Below, one piece after another: positions 45,001-53,320 of a stretch of 64,000 bases of DNA. Made by a program: the position numbers and the translations under genes. The stretch's first letter is position 1. Every line of letters begins with the position of its first letter. A model generated the notes under the pieces. The model made no database searches. It saw only the letters and a list, made by a program, of their open reading frames with translations, and was not told the DNA's origin. Source of the stretch: Ruminococcus sp. (GTDB lineage Bacteria; Bacillota; Clostridia; Oscillospirales; Ruminococcaceae); NCBI GenBank assembly GCA_031262225.1, contig JAISIC010000009.1, positions 1 to 64,000 of the forward strand. The letters are read 5' to 3'.

Positions 45001-45802
45001 CGCAAAGCCGCGTGTGTTAATCCCGGTATTCCCCGGAACGAACGGTGAATATGACGCGGCAAGGGCATTTGAGGCGGCAGGGGCAGACCCCGAAATCTTC
45101 GTTATCAAAAATATCAGCAAATCCGCTCTGATCGAATCTGTGACGGCGTTTGAAGCGGCAATTAAAAAAAGCCAAATTATCTATCTTCCCGGCGGCTTTT
45201 CCGGCGGTGACGAGCCGGACGGTGCGGCGAAGTTTATCACAGCGATTTTCAAAAACCCCGGTATAACCGAGGCTGTGAACGATCTCTTAGAACGCCGTGA
45301 CGGGCTGATGCTCGGGATATGCAACGGCTTCCAAGCCTTAATCAAACTTGGGCTGATTGAACACGGCAGGATAACGACCCAGACCCCCGACTCCCCGACT
45401 TTGACCTTCAACACCATCGGCAGACACCAGAGCATGGTTGTGAACACGCGGATTGCTTCCGACCGTTCGCCGTGGTTTTACGGCTTGAAGGTCGGCGATA
45501 TCATCAGCGTTCCGATATCGCACGGCGAGGGGCGTTTTGTCGCTCCCTTAGCCCTTGCGGAAAGCTTCGCCGAAACCGGTCAAATCTGTGCCCAATATTG
45601 CGATGTGGATGGCAACGCAACAGGGCTGTTGCCCTTCAACCCCAATGGTTCGGTGTTAGCGGCAGAGGCGTTATGTTCCCCCTCGGGACGGGTCTTAGGC
45701 AAAATGGGGCACTCGGAGCGTGTCGCCCCCGGAACATTTGCGAATATCCCCGGAAACTTCGACAGCAAAATTTTCATCAGCGGCGTTAATTATTTCAAGT
45801 AA
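42080..45802 (+). CDS. purL: Phosphoribosylformylglycinamidine synthase (single-chain PurL)
   Basis: The 1240-residue enzyme converts FGAR to FGAM in purine synthesis. An N-terminal PurS-like region comes first, then DTYWSDHCRHTTF (about 215) and FKNETHNHPTEIEPFGGAATCLGG (about 314-337) in the first synthase half. A second synthase half is followed by a C-terminal glutaminase with nucleophile Cys near 1080 in GICNGFQALI and the His/Glu pair in HGEGRF. It is the fused type also found in many Clostridia. No other pur gene flanks it. The AGGATAA site before the ATG is moderate. Confidence 0.97.
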   Translation: MVYRVYVEKKSEFAAEVSGLLSDLRAALGSKISKLRVINRYDADLIDYDDFNNAVDNVFSEPAVDNVYADMSEPDEFWYTFAVEYLPGQFDQRADSCSQCIQIMTGGERPRIRTARIFMLDGSLSASEYLEIKNYLINPVECREATLDRYETLETNYDIPTEVETVTGFTALRDEALQSFIDRFGLAMDEADLKFCRSYFSEKEHRDPTLTEIRMIDTYWSDHCRHTTFLTNLHDVKIPSAYIRKTYEDYLASRETLGRADKPVTLMDIATIGARELKAKGILQNLDESEEINACSIKIKVDVNGAPEDWLLMFKNETHNHPTEIEPFGGAATCLGGAIRDPLSGRSYVYQAMRVTGAANPLVPVSDTMRGKLPQRKITVGAANGYSSYGNQIGLATGQVSEVYHSGYAAKRLEIGAVIGAAPEKNVRRERPDPGDVIILLGGKTGRDGCGGATGSSKAHSLESLESCGAEVQKGNAPEERKLQRLFRNPDVTAMIKRCNDFGAGGVSVAIGELADGLVIDLSKVPKKYDGLDGTELAISESQERMAVAVAKEDVSKFIAEAQKENLEATPVAVVTEDPRLRMVWNGKTIVDLSRDFINSNGAPKHTSAEIEVPLILGHTEYDDEPESFYQIISNLNVCSQKGLVERFDSTVGAATVTMPYGGRYQLTPEQAMTAKIPVLSGETQTASIMAWGYNPYLSEKSPFLGAESAVIESVAKVIAAGGKLSDIYLTFQEYFERTKNDPKRWGKPLAALLGAYKAQIELSSAAIGGKDSMSGSFENLDVPPTLVSFAVAPSKLDRTVTGAFKKAKSPVVYIAPNFDEDKNPDFNSVRAVFARVEKLITDCKAAAVYTSGFGGIAEALMKMSFGNRIGFNFTVSEKDENFYKNELFHSHYGAFIVEIGGEVPEDLADYVIGETSADFVIRTPKSKVDLDKALSLWQSKLEPIFPVTVKNSPSEIKNINFKTDLRYTAKEKTAKPRVLIPVFPGTNGEYDAARAFEAAGADPEIFVIKNISKSALIESVTAFEAAIKKSQIIYLPGGFSGGDEPDGAAKFITAIFKNPGITEAVNDLLERRDGLMLGICNGFQALIKLGLIEHGRITTQTPDSPTLTFNTIGRHQSMVVNTRIASDRSPWFYGLKVGDIISVPISHGEGRFVAPLALAESFAETGQICAQYCDVDGNATGLLPFNPNGSVLAAEALCSPSGRVLGKMGHSERVAPGTFANIPGNFDSKIFISGVNYFK

Positions 45803-45810
45803 AAAAGCAA

Positions 45811-45838
45811 ATCCCTCTGATGAAAATTTCAGAGGGAT
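45811..45838. terminator. Bidirectional terminator after purL
   Basis: A perfect 10-base-pair stem ATCCCTCTGA/TCAGAGGGAT (45811-45820 with 45829-45838) has an 8-base loop, with an A run upstream and a T run downstream. It separates convergent genes. Confidence 0.92.
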
Positions 45839-45844
45839 AACTTT

Positions 45845-47089
45845 TTATTCCGCACTCACAATCTCTAAATTATCAAATTCCGTGCCGCTTGAAGCTTCTA
45901 ACTTTATCGCCCCTGCCGCGTTCGGGTCAAGGTCGCACACATATATTTTTTCACCGGAATTAAGGCTGATATATAGCTTTCCGTCCTCTGAAAGCATAGA
46001 TATCCTGTTCCAAACATCGGGGTTAAAGTCCTCAAATTGTCCGGTAATAAGAATACCTTGATTCTCGTAACCGAATCTGTAATCGTGAATCCCTCGCGAA
46101 TCGCCCGCATAGTAGCTTCCGTCCGAATTAATCGTGATGGCGTAACAATCGCCGTCAAAATCGCCGGAATCACGTGCATAGACCCACATTTGAATAAAGC
46201 CGTCTTGCTGTATATTAAAATCAATCGCGGCATTATAGTAGCTCCAGCCGTAGTTGCCGATGACAGTCTGGCCGTCCCATTTTGTGGTTTCGGCATCGAC
46301 AACGAGTCTGCCGTCACGGGCCTCCCACAAAGCATAGTAGCAACTGCCCAGATAACGGTATGAAAATTCCTTGTCCGAAAAATCGTCCGAGAAAGGAAGT
46401 GTTTTGTAGTCTTGATCAGGATCATCGCTGTTTTTATCCCGCTCTTCGGCACTTACTGAATACTTGGGAGCGGTGGAATCAATAGTCGTTCCGTTGACAT
46501 ATCTGAATATGACGTTAAACTTTATCGGCTCTATGGAGAGGAAAAATCTTTCCCCGTCCTTTGAATAGGGCATATCGGCAAAGAAGATACGTTCGCCCGT
46601 TTCCTTATAGTTCGGGGTGAATTCGATGGTGTTTGTTAAAATCTGCCCCGGTGTGAAGGTTATCGGATTTGATAGCATAGGGTAGGCTAAGGTTTCATAC
46701 TCAGCATCAGTCCAAAATCCGCAGTAAAGGGGCGGCTTATTGTCAACAACACCCCCACCGCCGAAAACGAAGTTGTAATCTTCATCGGTTAGGTTTTCAA
46801 GGGTAACTGTCGCTGTAATCTTTTCAAATGTCACAAACTCGTCGTCATGCATCTTCACCGACAGTTTCAAAGCCCCGTCCTCCGAAACATCTTCTGCTAT
46901 AATCGGCGAGGGAGAAAAAGTCGGTATAAACTGGGTTGTAGCTGTCGAGACAGCGGCAGTGGTTGTTGTCACAGCGGCAGTGGTTGTGGTCTCTGCCTCA
47001 TTACAAATCACTTCAGGAAAAGGTTCGGTGCTCGCGTTACATCCGCAAAGCATAATCAATAAAAATATCAAAAATATTCGTTTTATCAT
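45845..47089 (-). CDS. Lipoprotein with immunoglobulin-like and lectin/glucanase-like regions, unknown function
   Basis: From the ATG at 47089 (GGAGGT upstream) the protein has 414 residues. A lipoprotein signal (IMLCGC) comes first, then a Thr/Ala repeat stalk encoded by a duplicated 21-base unit. An Ig-like region with EKITATVTLENLTDEDYNF follows. A C-terminal domain of about 180 residues (FSDDFSDKEFSYRY to FDNLEIV) resembles concanavalin-like DUF1080-type domains. The latter often sits in carbohydrate-active proteins. Catalytic residues could not be identified. Confidence 0.8.
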   Translation of the reverse strand: MIKRIFLIFLLIMLCGCNASTEPFPEVICNEAETTTTAAVTTTTAAVSTATTQFIPTFSPSPIIAEDVSEDGALKLSVKMHDDEFVTFEKITATVTLENLTDEDYNFVFGGGGVVDNKPPLYCGFWTDAEYETLAYPMLSNPITFTPGQILTNTIEFTPNYKETGERIFFADMPYSKDGERFFLSIEPIKFNVIFRYVNGTTIDSTAPKYSVSAEERDKNSDDPDQDYKTLPFSDDFSDKEFSYRYLGSCYYALWEARDGRLVVDAETTKWDGQTVIGNYGWSYYNAAIDFNIQQDGFIQMWVYARDSGDFDGDCYAITINSDGSYYAGDSRGIHDYRFGYENQGILITGQFEDFNPDVWNRISMLSEDGKLYISLNSGEKIYVCDLDPNAAGAIKLEASSGTEFDNLEIVSAE

Positions 47090-47163
47090 GTCACACCTCC
47101 GTTGTAATATAAACAATTATACCACCCTTAATTTTTCATTATAGTAAATTAATAAAATATCTC

Positions 47164-47192
47164 TTGACTTTAACGGATTAATCTGTTATAAT
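47164..47192 (+). promoter_or_regulatory. Promoter of the ECF transporter operon
   Basis: TTGACT (47164-47169), 17-base spacer, TATAAT (47187-47192). The start would fall near 47199, leaving a leader of about 10 bases, so no riboswitch controls this operon. Confidence 0.88.
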
Positions 47193-47208
47193 ATCACGGG
47201 TGATTATT

Positions 47209-47772
47209 ATGGAAAAACGAGAAATTGTTTCTGACAAAAAAGCGGGACTTTCACTATCCGACCTCATGCTCACAGCGGTGCTGCTGGCGGCAGGTGCGGT
47301 TTTGAAATTCGCCGTAGGCTACCTCATCAACTTCGGAATGAAACCGAACTTCATCATTGCTATGTACTGCATTATTATTCTGCTCATAAGACCTAAGCTT
47401 TCCGGTGCGGCGATTATCGGGCTTCTTGCCGGTGCAGTATGCCAGTTCTTCCCCGGAACCCCTTATGTCAACCTTGTAAGCGAGCTTATCGGTGCAGTCG
47501 TTATGTGTCTGCTCATAAAACTCCCCTTTTCGGTTAAAAATAAGTATATTGACGGTTTCTTGAAGGTGCCCCTAAATGTCTTTATAACCACACTTTTTTC
47601 GGGATTTTCATTCCTCGGGCTCATGTGGCTTCTTTACTACGCAGGCGGAGCGGCGGGCGAAACACCTGCGGCACTCGGCGTATTCTTGGGCATAATCCTC
47701 GGCACGGCGACAATCAACGCAATTATAGTTTCGGTGCTCTATCCGACCTTGAAAAAGGTCTTAAAAAAGTAA
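47209..47772 (+). CDS. ECF transporter S component (tryptophan-transporter-like)
   Basis: From the ATG at 47209 the protein has 187 residues. Five to six helices cover most of it, beginning LSLSDLMLTAVLLAAGAVLKFAVG, an arrangement like TrpP-type substrate-binding S components. It should capture a small molecule, possibly tryptophan or a related metabolite (inference from weak similarity), and hand it to the ATPase pair and T subunit encoded next. The stop overlaps the ATPase ATG (TAATG). Confidence 0.8.
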   Translation: MEKREIVSDKKAGLSLSDLMLTAVLLAAGAVLKFAVGYLINFGMKPNFIIAMYCIIILLIRPKLSGAAIIGLLAGAVCQFFPGTPYVNLVSELIGAVVMCLLIKLPFSVKNKYIDGFLKVPLNVFITTLFSGFSFLGLMWLLYYAGGAAGETPAALGVFLGIILGTATINAIIVSVLYPTLKKVLKK

Positions 47773-48425
47773 TGATAAATTTTTCAAACTATTCATTTAA
47801 GTATAAAGGCAATGAAAAATTCGCCTTAAAGGACGTGAATTTGGCGATTCCCGAAAAGGCTTTTTTAGGACTTTCAGGCGTTTCGGGGAGCGGCAAGACT
47901 TCGCTTTTATATTCAATCTGCGGCATAATCCCCCATTTTTACAAGGGCGATTTTTACGGGCACGTTTCAATAGCCGGGTTTGACACGGTTGAAACGCCGA
48001 TAGGGGAGCTTTCAAAGATTGCCGCGATTGTTCTTGAAGATGTTGACAGCTCCTTCGCCTGCACCTATCCCGAAGATGAGATTGTTTTCGGGCTCCGAAA
48101 TTTCGGGCACACAAAGGCGGAAGCCGAAGAGATTGCCGATGAGACAATGAAGGTTTTGGGTATCACAGACCTTCGCGGGAAGCTTATCAGAAGCCTCTCA
48201 GGCGGGCAGAAGCGAAAGACTGCACTTGCGGCGGCGATAGCAATAAAGCCTCGAGTACTTCTCCTTGACGAACCTACCGGCGAGCTTGACCCCGAAGCGA
48301 AGATACAGGTTTTTGAGATTCTCGAAAAGCTAAACGCGGAGGGTTTGACTATAGTCATATCAGAACGAAACGAGAATCTTTTGCGAAAATATTGTACAAG
48401 TGAATACACGGTGACAAATGCTTAA
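47772..48425 (+). CDS. ecfA: ECF transporter ATPase A component
   Basis: The 217-residue ABC ATPase has Walker A GVSGSGKTSL, signature LSGGQKRK, Walker B VLLLDEPTGELDP and the switch region IVISERN. It starts at ATG 47772, overlapping the S-component stop; a longer reading upstream lies in another frame of the S gene and is not real. It powers uptake with the second ATPase. The switch position has Glu-Arg instead of the usual His, so hydrolysis may be slowed at this site. Confidence 0.92.
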   Translation: MINFSNYSFKYKGNEKFALKDVNLAIPEKAFLGLSGVSGSGKTSLLYSICGIIPHFYKGDFYGHVSIAGFDTVETPIGELSKIAAIVLEDVDSSFACTYPEDEIVFGLRNFGHTKAEAEEIADETMKVLGITDLRGKLIRSLSGGQKRKTALAAAIAIKPRVLLLDEPTGELDPEAKIQVFEILEKLNAEGLTIVISERNENLLRKYCTSEYTVTNA

Positions 48426-49068
48426 ATTTGAGGATGTATCATTCGGGTTTGATGAAGACCTGTTTGCAAATGTTAATTTCAAACTTCGCCCCGGCGAAAT
48501 CGCGGTTTTGACAGGTAAAAACGGAGTTGGGAAATCGACGTTACTAAGGCTTTGCAACGGTTTATTAAAACCCACAAGAGGTAAAGTTTCTGTTGCGGGG
48601 TTTATGACCGATGAGCATAAAACAAGCGCGCTCGCCCGTCATGCAGGATTTTTATTCCAAAACCCCGACAGGCAGATTTCCAAACACACCGTAGCTGAGG
48701 AACTCCTTTTCGGACTTAGCCTCACCGCTCCCGATAATCAAAACATTGAGGAAGCAGAGAAACAAGCTCTGCTTGCCGATATAACCGAAGAGTTCGGGCT
48801 ATCCCCCGAAGACGAGATTTTCACCCTTTCAAAAGGCTATCGTCAGCTTGTTGCAATCGCTTCGGTGCTCATCACAAAGCCTTCTGTTCTGCTCTTTGAT
48901 GAGCCGACAGTATGCCTTGACAAAAATCAGAAAAAAACCCTTGCAGACAGCCTGTCAAAAAGGGTAAAGAGCGGAGTTGCGGCACTTGTCATATCCCACG
49001 ACCTTGATTTTATCGACCTTTTGGACTGCAAAAAATTAATACTGAAAGACAAAGAGATTAAAGAGTAG
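48418..49068 (+). CDS. ecfA': ECF transporter ATPase A' component
   Basis: The 216-residue ABC ATPase has Walker A TGKNGVGKSTL, Walker B VLLFDEPTVCLD and switch His in ALVISHDLDF. The signature is LSKGYRQ instead of LSGGQ, unusual, so the two ATP sites of the heterodimer probably differ in activity. It overlaps the first ATPase gene by 8 bases and lies 1 base before the T component. Confidence 0.92.
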   Translation: MLKFEDVSFGFDEDLFANVNFKLRPGEIAVLTGKNGVGKSTLLRLCNGLLKPTRGKVSVAGFMTDEHKTSALARHAGFLFQNPDRQISKHTVAEELLFGLSLTAPDNQNIEEAEKQALLADITEEFGLSPEDEIFTLSKGYRQLVAIASVLITKPSVLLFDEPTVCLDKNQKKTLADSLSKRVKSGVAALVISHDLDFIDLLDCKKLILKDKEIKE

Positions 49069-49069
49069 T

Positions 49070-49732
49070 ATGGGCGGACTTGGATACTTCCCCGGCGATA
49101 GTTTTTTGCATAAAACTAACCCGATAATTAAACTAATCATATCGCTTGTGATTGTCACGGCTGTTTTTGCCATACCCTCACTCATCGCACCGATATCGGC
49201 ACTTGTCCTGACATTCATTCTTGCCGTATCGGCAGGGTCGGGGAGATGGATGCTTCATATAATCAAGTCGATGATTAAATTTTCGATAGTTATATTTGTA
49301 ATCCAAACCCTCTTTATTCAGACCGGAGACACGCTTATACCGCTCTTTTGGGGGCTTCGGGTAACCTATCAGGGCGTGATGTTCTCCCTCGGTTTCGTTT
49401 TGAAACTTATCGCCTCGGCACTTCCCCTTGCCCTTGTTTTGCGGGTGACAAAGGGGATTGACCTTGCCGATTCACTCAACGAAACCTTCAAAATTCCATA
49501 CAAATACGCCTATGCCATAGCTTCGGCAATGCGTTTTGTCCCCGATTTTGCCGACGAGATGAAGGATATAATCGAGGCACAGACGGCAAGAGGCGTTGAG
49601 CATGACGCAAAGGGTTTTGTGAAAAAAGCCCGCCTCCTTGCCCCGATATGTCTGCCGCTTCTCATCAATGGTGTGCGAAAAGCGGAAATTGCGGCAATCT
49701 CGGCAGAAATGCGCGGGGTATCGAATAGGTAA
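49070..49732 (+). CDS. ecfT: ECF transporter T component
   Basis: The 220-residue protein has four to five helices and the coupling motifs AQTARGVEHD (near residue 180) and SAEMRGVS at the C terminus, the A-R-G and A-x-R-G signatures that contact the ATPases. S-A-A'-T in one operon makes a dedicated transporter rather than a shared module. Its stop (49730-49732) touches the stop of the convergent gene with no spacer. Confidence 0.92.
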   Translation: MGGLGYFPGDSFLHKTNPIIKLIISLVIVTAVFAIPSLIAPISALVLTFILAVSAGSGRWMLHIIKSMIKFSIVIFVIQTLFIQTGDTLIPLFWGLRVTYQGVMFSLGFVLKLIASALPLALVLRVTKGIDLADSLNETFKIPYKYAYAIASAMRFVPDFADEMKDIIEAQTARGVEHDAKGFVKKARLLAPICLPLLINGVRKAEIAAISAEMRGVSNR

Positions 49733-50239
49733 TCAAGCTAAAGACCAAATCAAGATGAGTATATATAGAATCAGATAAAGAGAGAATATAAACGGGGCAG
49801 TCCCGATAAAGACGGCAACGGCATCCGCCGCGGTGAAGCGGATTACCCCGTCTTTTTTTGTTATAATCTTTACAATGATAAATATCGCCAAAAAGCACAA
49901 AACGCCTGCGATGCTAAGGCTCCCGACAGTGTTTGATCCGATATCGGTACTCGTTTCGATTGCAAACAAAAAAACAACAAAAAGAGTTAACCCTTCACAA
50001 GCCTTATAGAACAAGGAAATGAGGATACTGCCCGCAATCTTCCCTATTCCCGCTTTTTCCTTAAAGAGTTTTTTCTGTAATATTATCATTGCAATTGTGA
50101 CTAAAAATGCCGCCCCGAACAGGAAATATTGCAGGCGATTTGAAGTATCTGCCGAGTATACGGCGATTGTTGCAAATTGCAGTGCTATAACGACTGCAAA
50201 AAGCAACAAAGCCGGAAGTTTTAAATCTAAAGCTTTCAC
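49733..50239 (-). CDS. Five-helix membrane protein closing the partner-switching operon
   Basis: The 168-residue protein has five predicted helices and no motif I recognise. The start is GTG at 50239, directly after the STAS stop with no intervening base and no own ribosome-binding site, so translation must be coupled. That tight coupling suggests it works with the STAS protein or MATE fusion. Its end abuts ecfT without any terminator between. Confidence 0.7.
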   Translation of the reverse strand: MKALDLKLPALLLFAVVIALQFATIAVYSADTSNRLQYFLFGAAFLVTIAMIILQKKLFKEKAGIGKIAGSILISLFYKACEGLTLFVVFLFAIETSTDIGSNTVGSLSIAGVLCFLAIFIIVKIITKKDGVIRFTAADAVAVFIGTAPFIFSLYLILYILILIWSLA

Positions 50240-50542
50240 CTATTCAATAGTCAAAATATCATTAAAGCCTGTCATGCTGAAAACTTCCATAACCTCGTCA
50301 ACAACATTTTTGATGATGAAACTCTTCATGCGTTTTTTGGATTCTTTTTGAGCCGCAAGAAGTGTTCGTAAGCCTGCACTTGAAACATAGTTTACAGCCG
50401 CAAGGTTGAGGGTAACTTGGTCCGCATCACCCGCAAATTCAGGCATAAGTGCGGCTGTAAGATCGGGTGCTGTGACGGTGTCAATACGTCCCAAAACTGT
50501 GAGTTCAACGCCCTTGTCGTAAGGTTTTCTTTCGATAGTCAT
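50240..50542 (-). CDS. STAS-domain anti-sigma factor antagonist-like protein
   Basis: The 100-residue single STAS domain (RsbV/SpoIIAA type) has the phosphorylatable Ser in NYVSSAGLRTLL (about residue 56). In partner switching the unphosphorylated form binds the RsbW-type kinase, which phosphorylates it; a PP2C enzyme resets it. Both enzyme types are encoded upstream in the same operon (56003 and 51194). AGGAG lies about 9 bases before the ATG. The output partner is unknown. Confidence 0.93.
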   Translation of the reverse strand: MTIERKPYDKGVELTVLGRIDTVTAPDLTAALMPEFAGDADQVTLNLAAVNYVSSAGLRTLLAAQKESKKRMKSFIIKNVVDEVMEVFSMTGFNDILTIE

Positions 50543-50571
50543 AATTTTCTCCTAAAACTATATTTTTTTAC

Positions 50572-51165
50572 TTAAAATGTTTTAATAACGGTCATAACAA
50601 CCGAGCCGCTTTTCACCGACATTTTGCAATCGTCGGCAAGGTTTACGATAATGCTTCGCTCAAGTCCGTCATCGGGCTGTGAGGGCTTTTTTGTATCGCG
50701 GGTGCTGTCAAGATATGCTTTCATCGACCATTCTTCAAAACCGTTTACCATCGCCATCCCCGAACCCATATCCATTCCCGAATAGCTCATTATCGCGGCG
50801 GGGTTGTCGTTCAGGTTTATCGACCAGTTCACAATCATATCGCCGATTTTCCCCAAGAGTCCCTTGCCGTATGCAGAGTTTTTCCCGCCTGTCGTTTTGA
50901 GGAGATTATCTCTGTCCTTGCTTTTGATAATTGCATCGACTTGGGCTGTCAGTTCAAATCTTTTATCGAAGTTTTCCGCCCAGATTACTGCGTCAAATTC
51001 AGGCAGAATGGATTTAACCATCCCCACCATCTCTTCTGAGAGCAGTGCCAAAAGCCTTGCGTTTTGAGGCGAAAGCTTGCAAAACTCCCCGTATTCCTCC
51101 ATCCGAAGCGGAATATATCCGCTGTCGGCAGATCTGTCTGAAAACTTGAACTTATCGGAAACCAT
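50572..51165 (-). CDS. Degenerate GHKL/RsbW-like protein
   Basis: The 197-residue protein shows outlines of an RsbW-type fold: LLALLSEEMVGMVKSI matches the N-box helix but lacks the Mg-binding Asn. FDKRFELTAQVD follows as core strands, and GLERSIIVNLADDCKMS resembles the last G box and strand. The middle (about 75-150) is Gly/Met-rich and unlike kinases. It may bind the STAS protein without phosphorylating it. Assignment rests on pattern only. AAGGAG precedes the ATG; it lies between the PP2C and STAS genes. Confidence 0.55.
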   Translation of the reverse strand: MVSDKFKFSDRSADSGYIPLRMEEYGEFCKLSPQNARLLALLSEEMVGMVKSILPEFDAVIWAENFDKRFELTAQVDAIIKSKDRDNLLKTTGGKNSAYGKGLLGKIGDMIVNWSINLNDNPAAIMSYSGMDMGSGMAMVNGFEEWSMKAYLDSTRDTKKPSQPDDGLERSIIVNLADDCKMSVKSGSVVMTVIKTF

Positions 51166-51193
51166 TTTTATATTCTCCTTTTATATAGTGATT

Positions 51194-53320
51194 TTAGTCA
51201 TTATATTTCATTATTAACATTGTAATATCATCTGCCTGTTCGGCACCGTTTGCAAATAAAACTATGTCGTTTCTGACCGCTTCGATAATATCGTTTATAT
51301 CCTCGGTAAAAATCTCGTTATTCAGTGTTTTGATAAGCCGCTTTTCGCCGTATAGGTCCTCAACCTGATCGGTCGCTTCGGTAACACCGTCGGTATACAT
51401 ATAAACCATGTCGCCCTTATTAAGGGTTATGCTCTGCGGCTTGTAGTTTATATCCTCCATGCCGGCAAGCACAAACCCGGGCCGGCAGGGCAGAAATTCC
51501 CAAGATGAATCAACACGCTTTATGACAGGGGGATTGTGTCCCGCGTTCACGTAGGTAAATACACCCGTCTCCACATCAAGATAACCCATAAAACAGGTTA
51601 CGAACATTCCGCCTTCGTTGCTTTCGCAGAGGATATTGTTGACTTCATTAAAAACCTGTTCGGGGGTTTTATTCATCTGTGCGTTATTTTTAAGAAGCGT
51701 CTTCGCGATAACCATGAAGAGTGCGGCGGGCACGCCTTTTCCCGATACATCGGCGATGACAACGGCAAGAGTTTTCTCGTCCGCAAGGAAGAAATCATAG
51801 AAATCGCCGCCGACTTCCTTTGCAGGTTCCATGCTGCCGAAAAGATCAAACTCGGTACGGTCGGGGTAGGGGGGGAAGATATGCGGAAGCATTGAAGCCT
51901 GAATATGCGTTGCGACATTAAGTTCGGTTGCAATCCTCTCCTTGTCAGCCGTAACCTTCTCAAAATCCCCGATATAAACTTTGAGTTCATCGGTCATTAT
52001 GTTAAATGCGTGGGCAAGTTCCTCAAGTTCATCGCCTGTCATGAGCGTTATTGTGTAGTCAAGATTACCCTTGCCTATTTCTATTGCCTCTTCGGTGAGG
52101 AGCGAAATGGGTTTTGATATCGTCGTTGAAAAACGAAGCGAAAGAATAACGGCAAGGATCAAGACAAGCAGAATCGAGATAACAACAGCCGTTACCGCTG
52201 TTGACATAAAACTGTTGACAGCCGTTTCACTGTCGGAAATAAGCCCGTCAATATCTTCTCTCATGAAGGTTACAGGTGCTGTGACTTCGGCGTTCGGCAT
52301 AACCACGCCGATTGACCAGCCGGTTCTTGACAGCGGAGCATATGCAATGAACACATCGTCGCCGTCCATCATAAGCTTTTTAATACCGCTTTGTGCGGAT
52401 ATCATCGCCTCTGCAAGTGCCTGTAGGTCTGCATTTGAGTTATGTAAATAGTTCTCGCCGATAAGGGCTCCCGAGGCATCGGTTATGAGTTCGTTTTTCG
52501 GCGTTATGACAACCTCGCCGCGGGTATTAAGAAGAAACGCATACCCGTTTTCGCCGATCTTTGCGGTGTTTACTATCTCGGATATCTTCTCCATAGTTGC
52601 ACCTGTCCCCGCAACGGCTTTCAGACTACCGTCCGGTCCGTATATAGGCATGGCACACGATATTGAAGCACCTCTCCCCGAGGCATCGGCGAAAATATCA
52701 GTCCAGAAAAGACCTGCGTTTTCTTTTGCTCCGATATACCAGCTCCGGGTTCGGGCATCGTAATCTTTGCGGTTGGGCACCGAAGCGGTGGTATCGACAG
52801 TTTCAAAGAAGCCGCTCTCTGTCCCGATATAGCTTGCAGTGACATTTATCCCGGTGACAAGATATTCATCAAGGACATCCGAAGCGTTGCCAAGGAGCGA
52901 GAGCTCGGGCAGAATATCATCATATTCCACGCCCTCCGCAGTTCTTATATGCGGAATCGTGGTACCCTCTTCCCCCGGTTGCAGATAGTTCAAAGGGCGT
53001 GCAGCATAGTTTTCGGGATTGGCGTAAAGCTTTTCTGTATATGCCGCAACAATTCGGGTATGGTTTTCAATCTGCAAAAGCTTTCCGTCAACCGACTCCG
53101 CAATCGCAGAAGCACGGGCGGTGAGGTCGCTTTCAATCTGTGCCGTGAGGGCAGCCGCACTGTCGTTTGAAGCGGTTGTCCCAAGCTCGTTGTTGGTTGA
53201 AAGTGCGTTATCTTTCATGCCGTTAAGGAGCGCCACAGATGCCGCCGAAAGCCCTATAAGCGGTATTAAGGCGGTTGCAAGGATGACGGCAAGGATTTTT
53301 GATCTGATTTTTTTAAACAT
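51194..53320 (-). CDS. Membrane sensor phosphatase: Cache-HAMP-PP2C (SpoIIE/RsbU type)
   Basis: From the ATG at 53320 (inside the end of the GNAT gene, GGAG 8 bases upstream) the protein has 708 residues. A membrane helix (about 8-30) is followed by a dCache sensor (about 45-370, with YDARTRSWYIGAK), a second helix (about 380-403) and HAMP. The PP2C domain carries VGGDFYD, IADVSGKGVPAALFM and YTDGVTEA metal-binding motifs. It should dephosphorylate the STAS protein in response to an extracellular small molecule. A close sensor-only paralog is at 60153. Confidence 0.94.
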   Translation of the reverse strand: MFKKIRSKILAVILATALIPLIGLSAASVALLNGMKDNALSTNNELGTTASNDSAAALTAQIESDLTARASAIAESVDGKLLQIENHTRIVAAYTEKLYANPENYAARPLNYLQPGEEGTTIPHIRTAEGVEYDDILPELSLLGNASDVLDEYLVTGINVTASYIGTESGFFETVDTTASVPNRKDYDARTRSWYIGAKENAGLFWTDIFADASGRGASISCAMPIYGPDGSLKAVAGTGATMEKISEIVNTAKIGENGYAFLLNTRGEVVITPKNELITDASGALIGENYLHNSNADLQALAEAMISAQSGIKKLMMDGDDVFIAYAPLSRTGWSIGVVMPNAEVTAPVTFMREDIDGLISDSETAVNSFMSTAVTAVVISILLVLILAVILSLRFSTTISKPISLLTEEAIEIGKGNLDYTITLMTGDELEELAHAFNIMTDELKVYIGDFEKVTADKERIATELNVATHIQASMLPHIFPPYPDRTEFDLFGSMEPAKEVGGDFYDFFLADEKTLAVVIADVSGKGVPAALFMVIAKTLLKNNAQMNKTPEQVFNEVNNILCESNEGGMFVTCFMGYLDVETGVFTYVNAGHNPPVIKRVDSSWEFLPCRPGFVLAGMEDINYKPQSITLNKGDMVYMYTDGVTEATDQVEDLYGEKRLIKTLNNEIFTEDINDIIEAVRNDIVLFANGAEQADDITMLIMKYND

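Noticed and set aside
46950..46994. A short tandem repeat resembling a CRISPR-like or phase-variable unit
   Set aside because: It is two copies of a 21-base unit in frame in a lipoprotein, encoding a Thr/Ala stalk; no spacer structure exists.
47625..47771. A longer start for the first ECF ATPase
   Set aside because: The extension is another frame of the S-component gene; the ATG at 47772 with TAATG overlap gives the standard ATPase N terminus.
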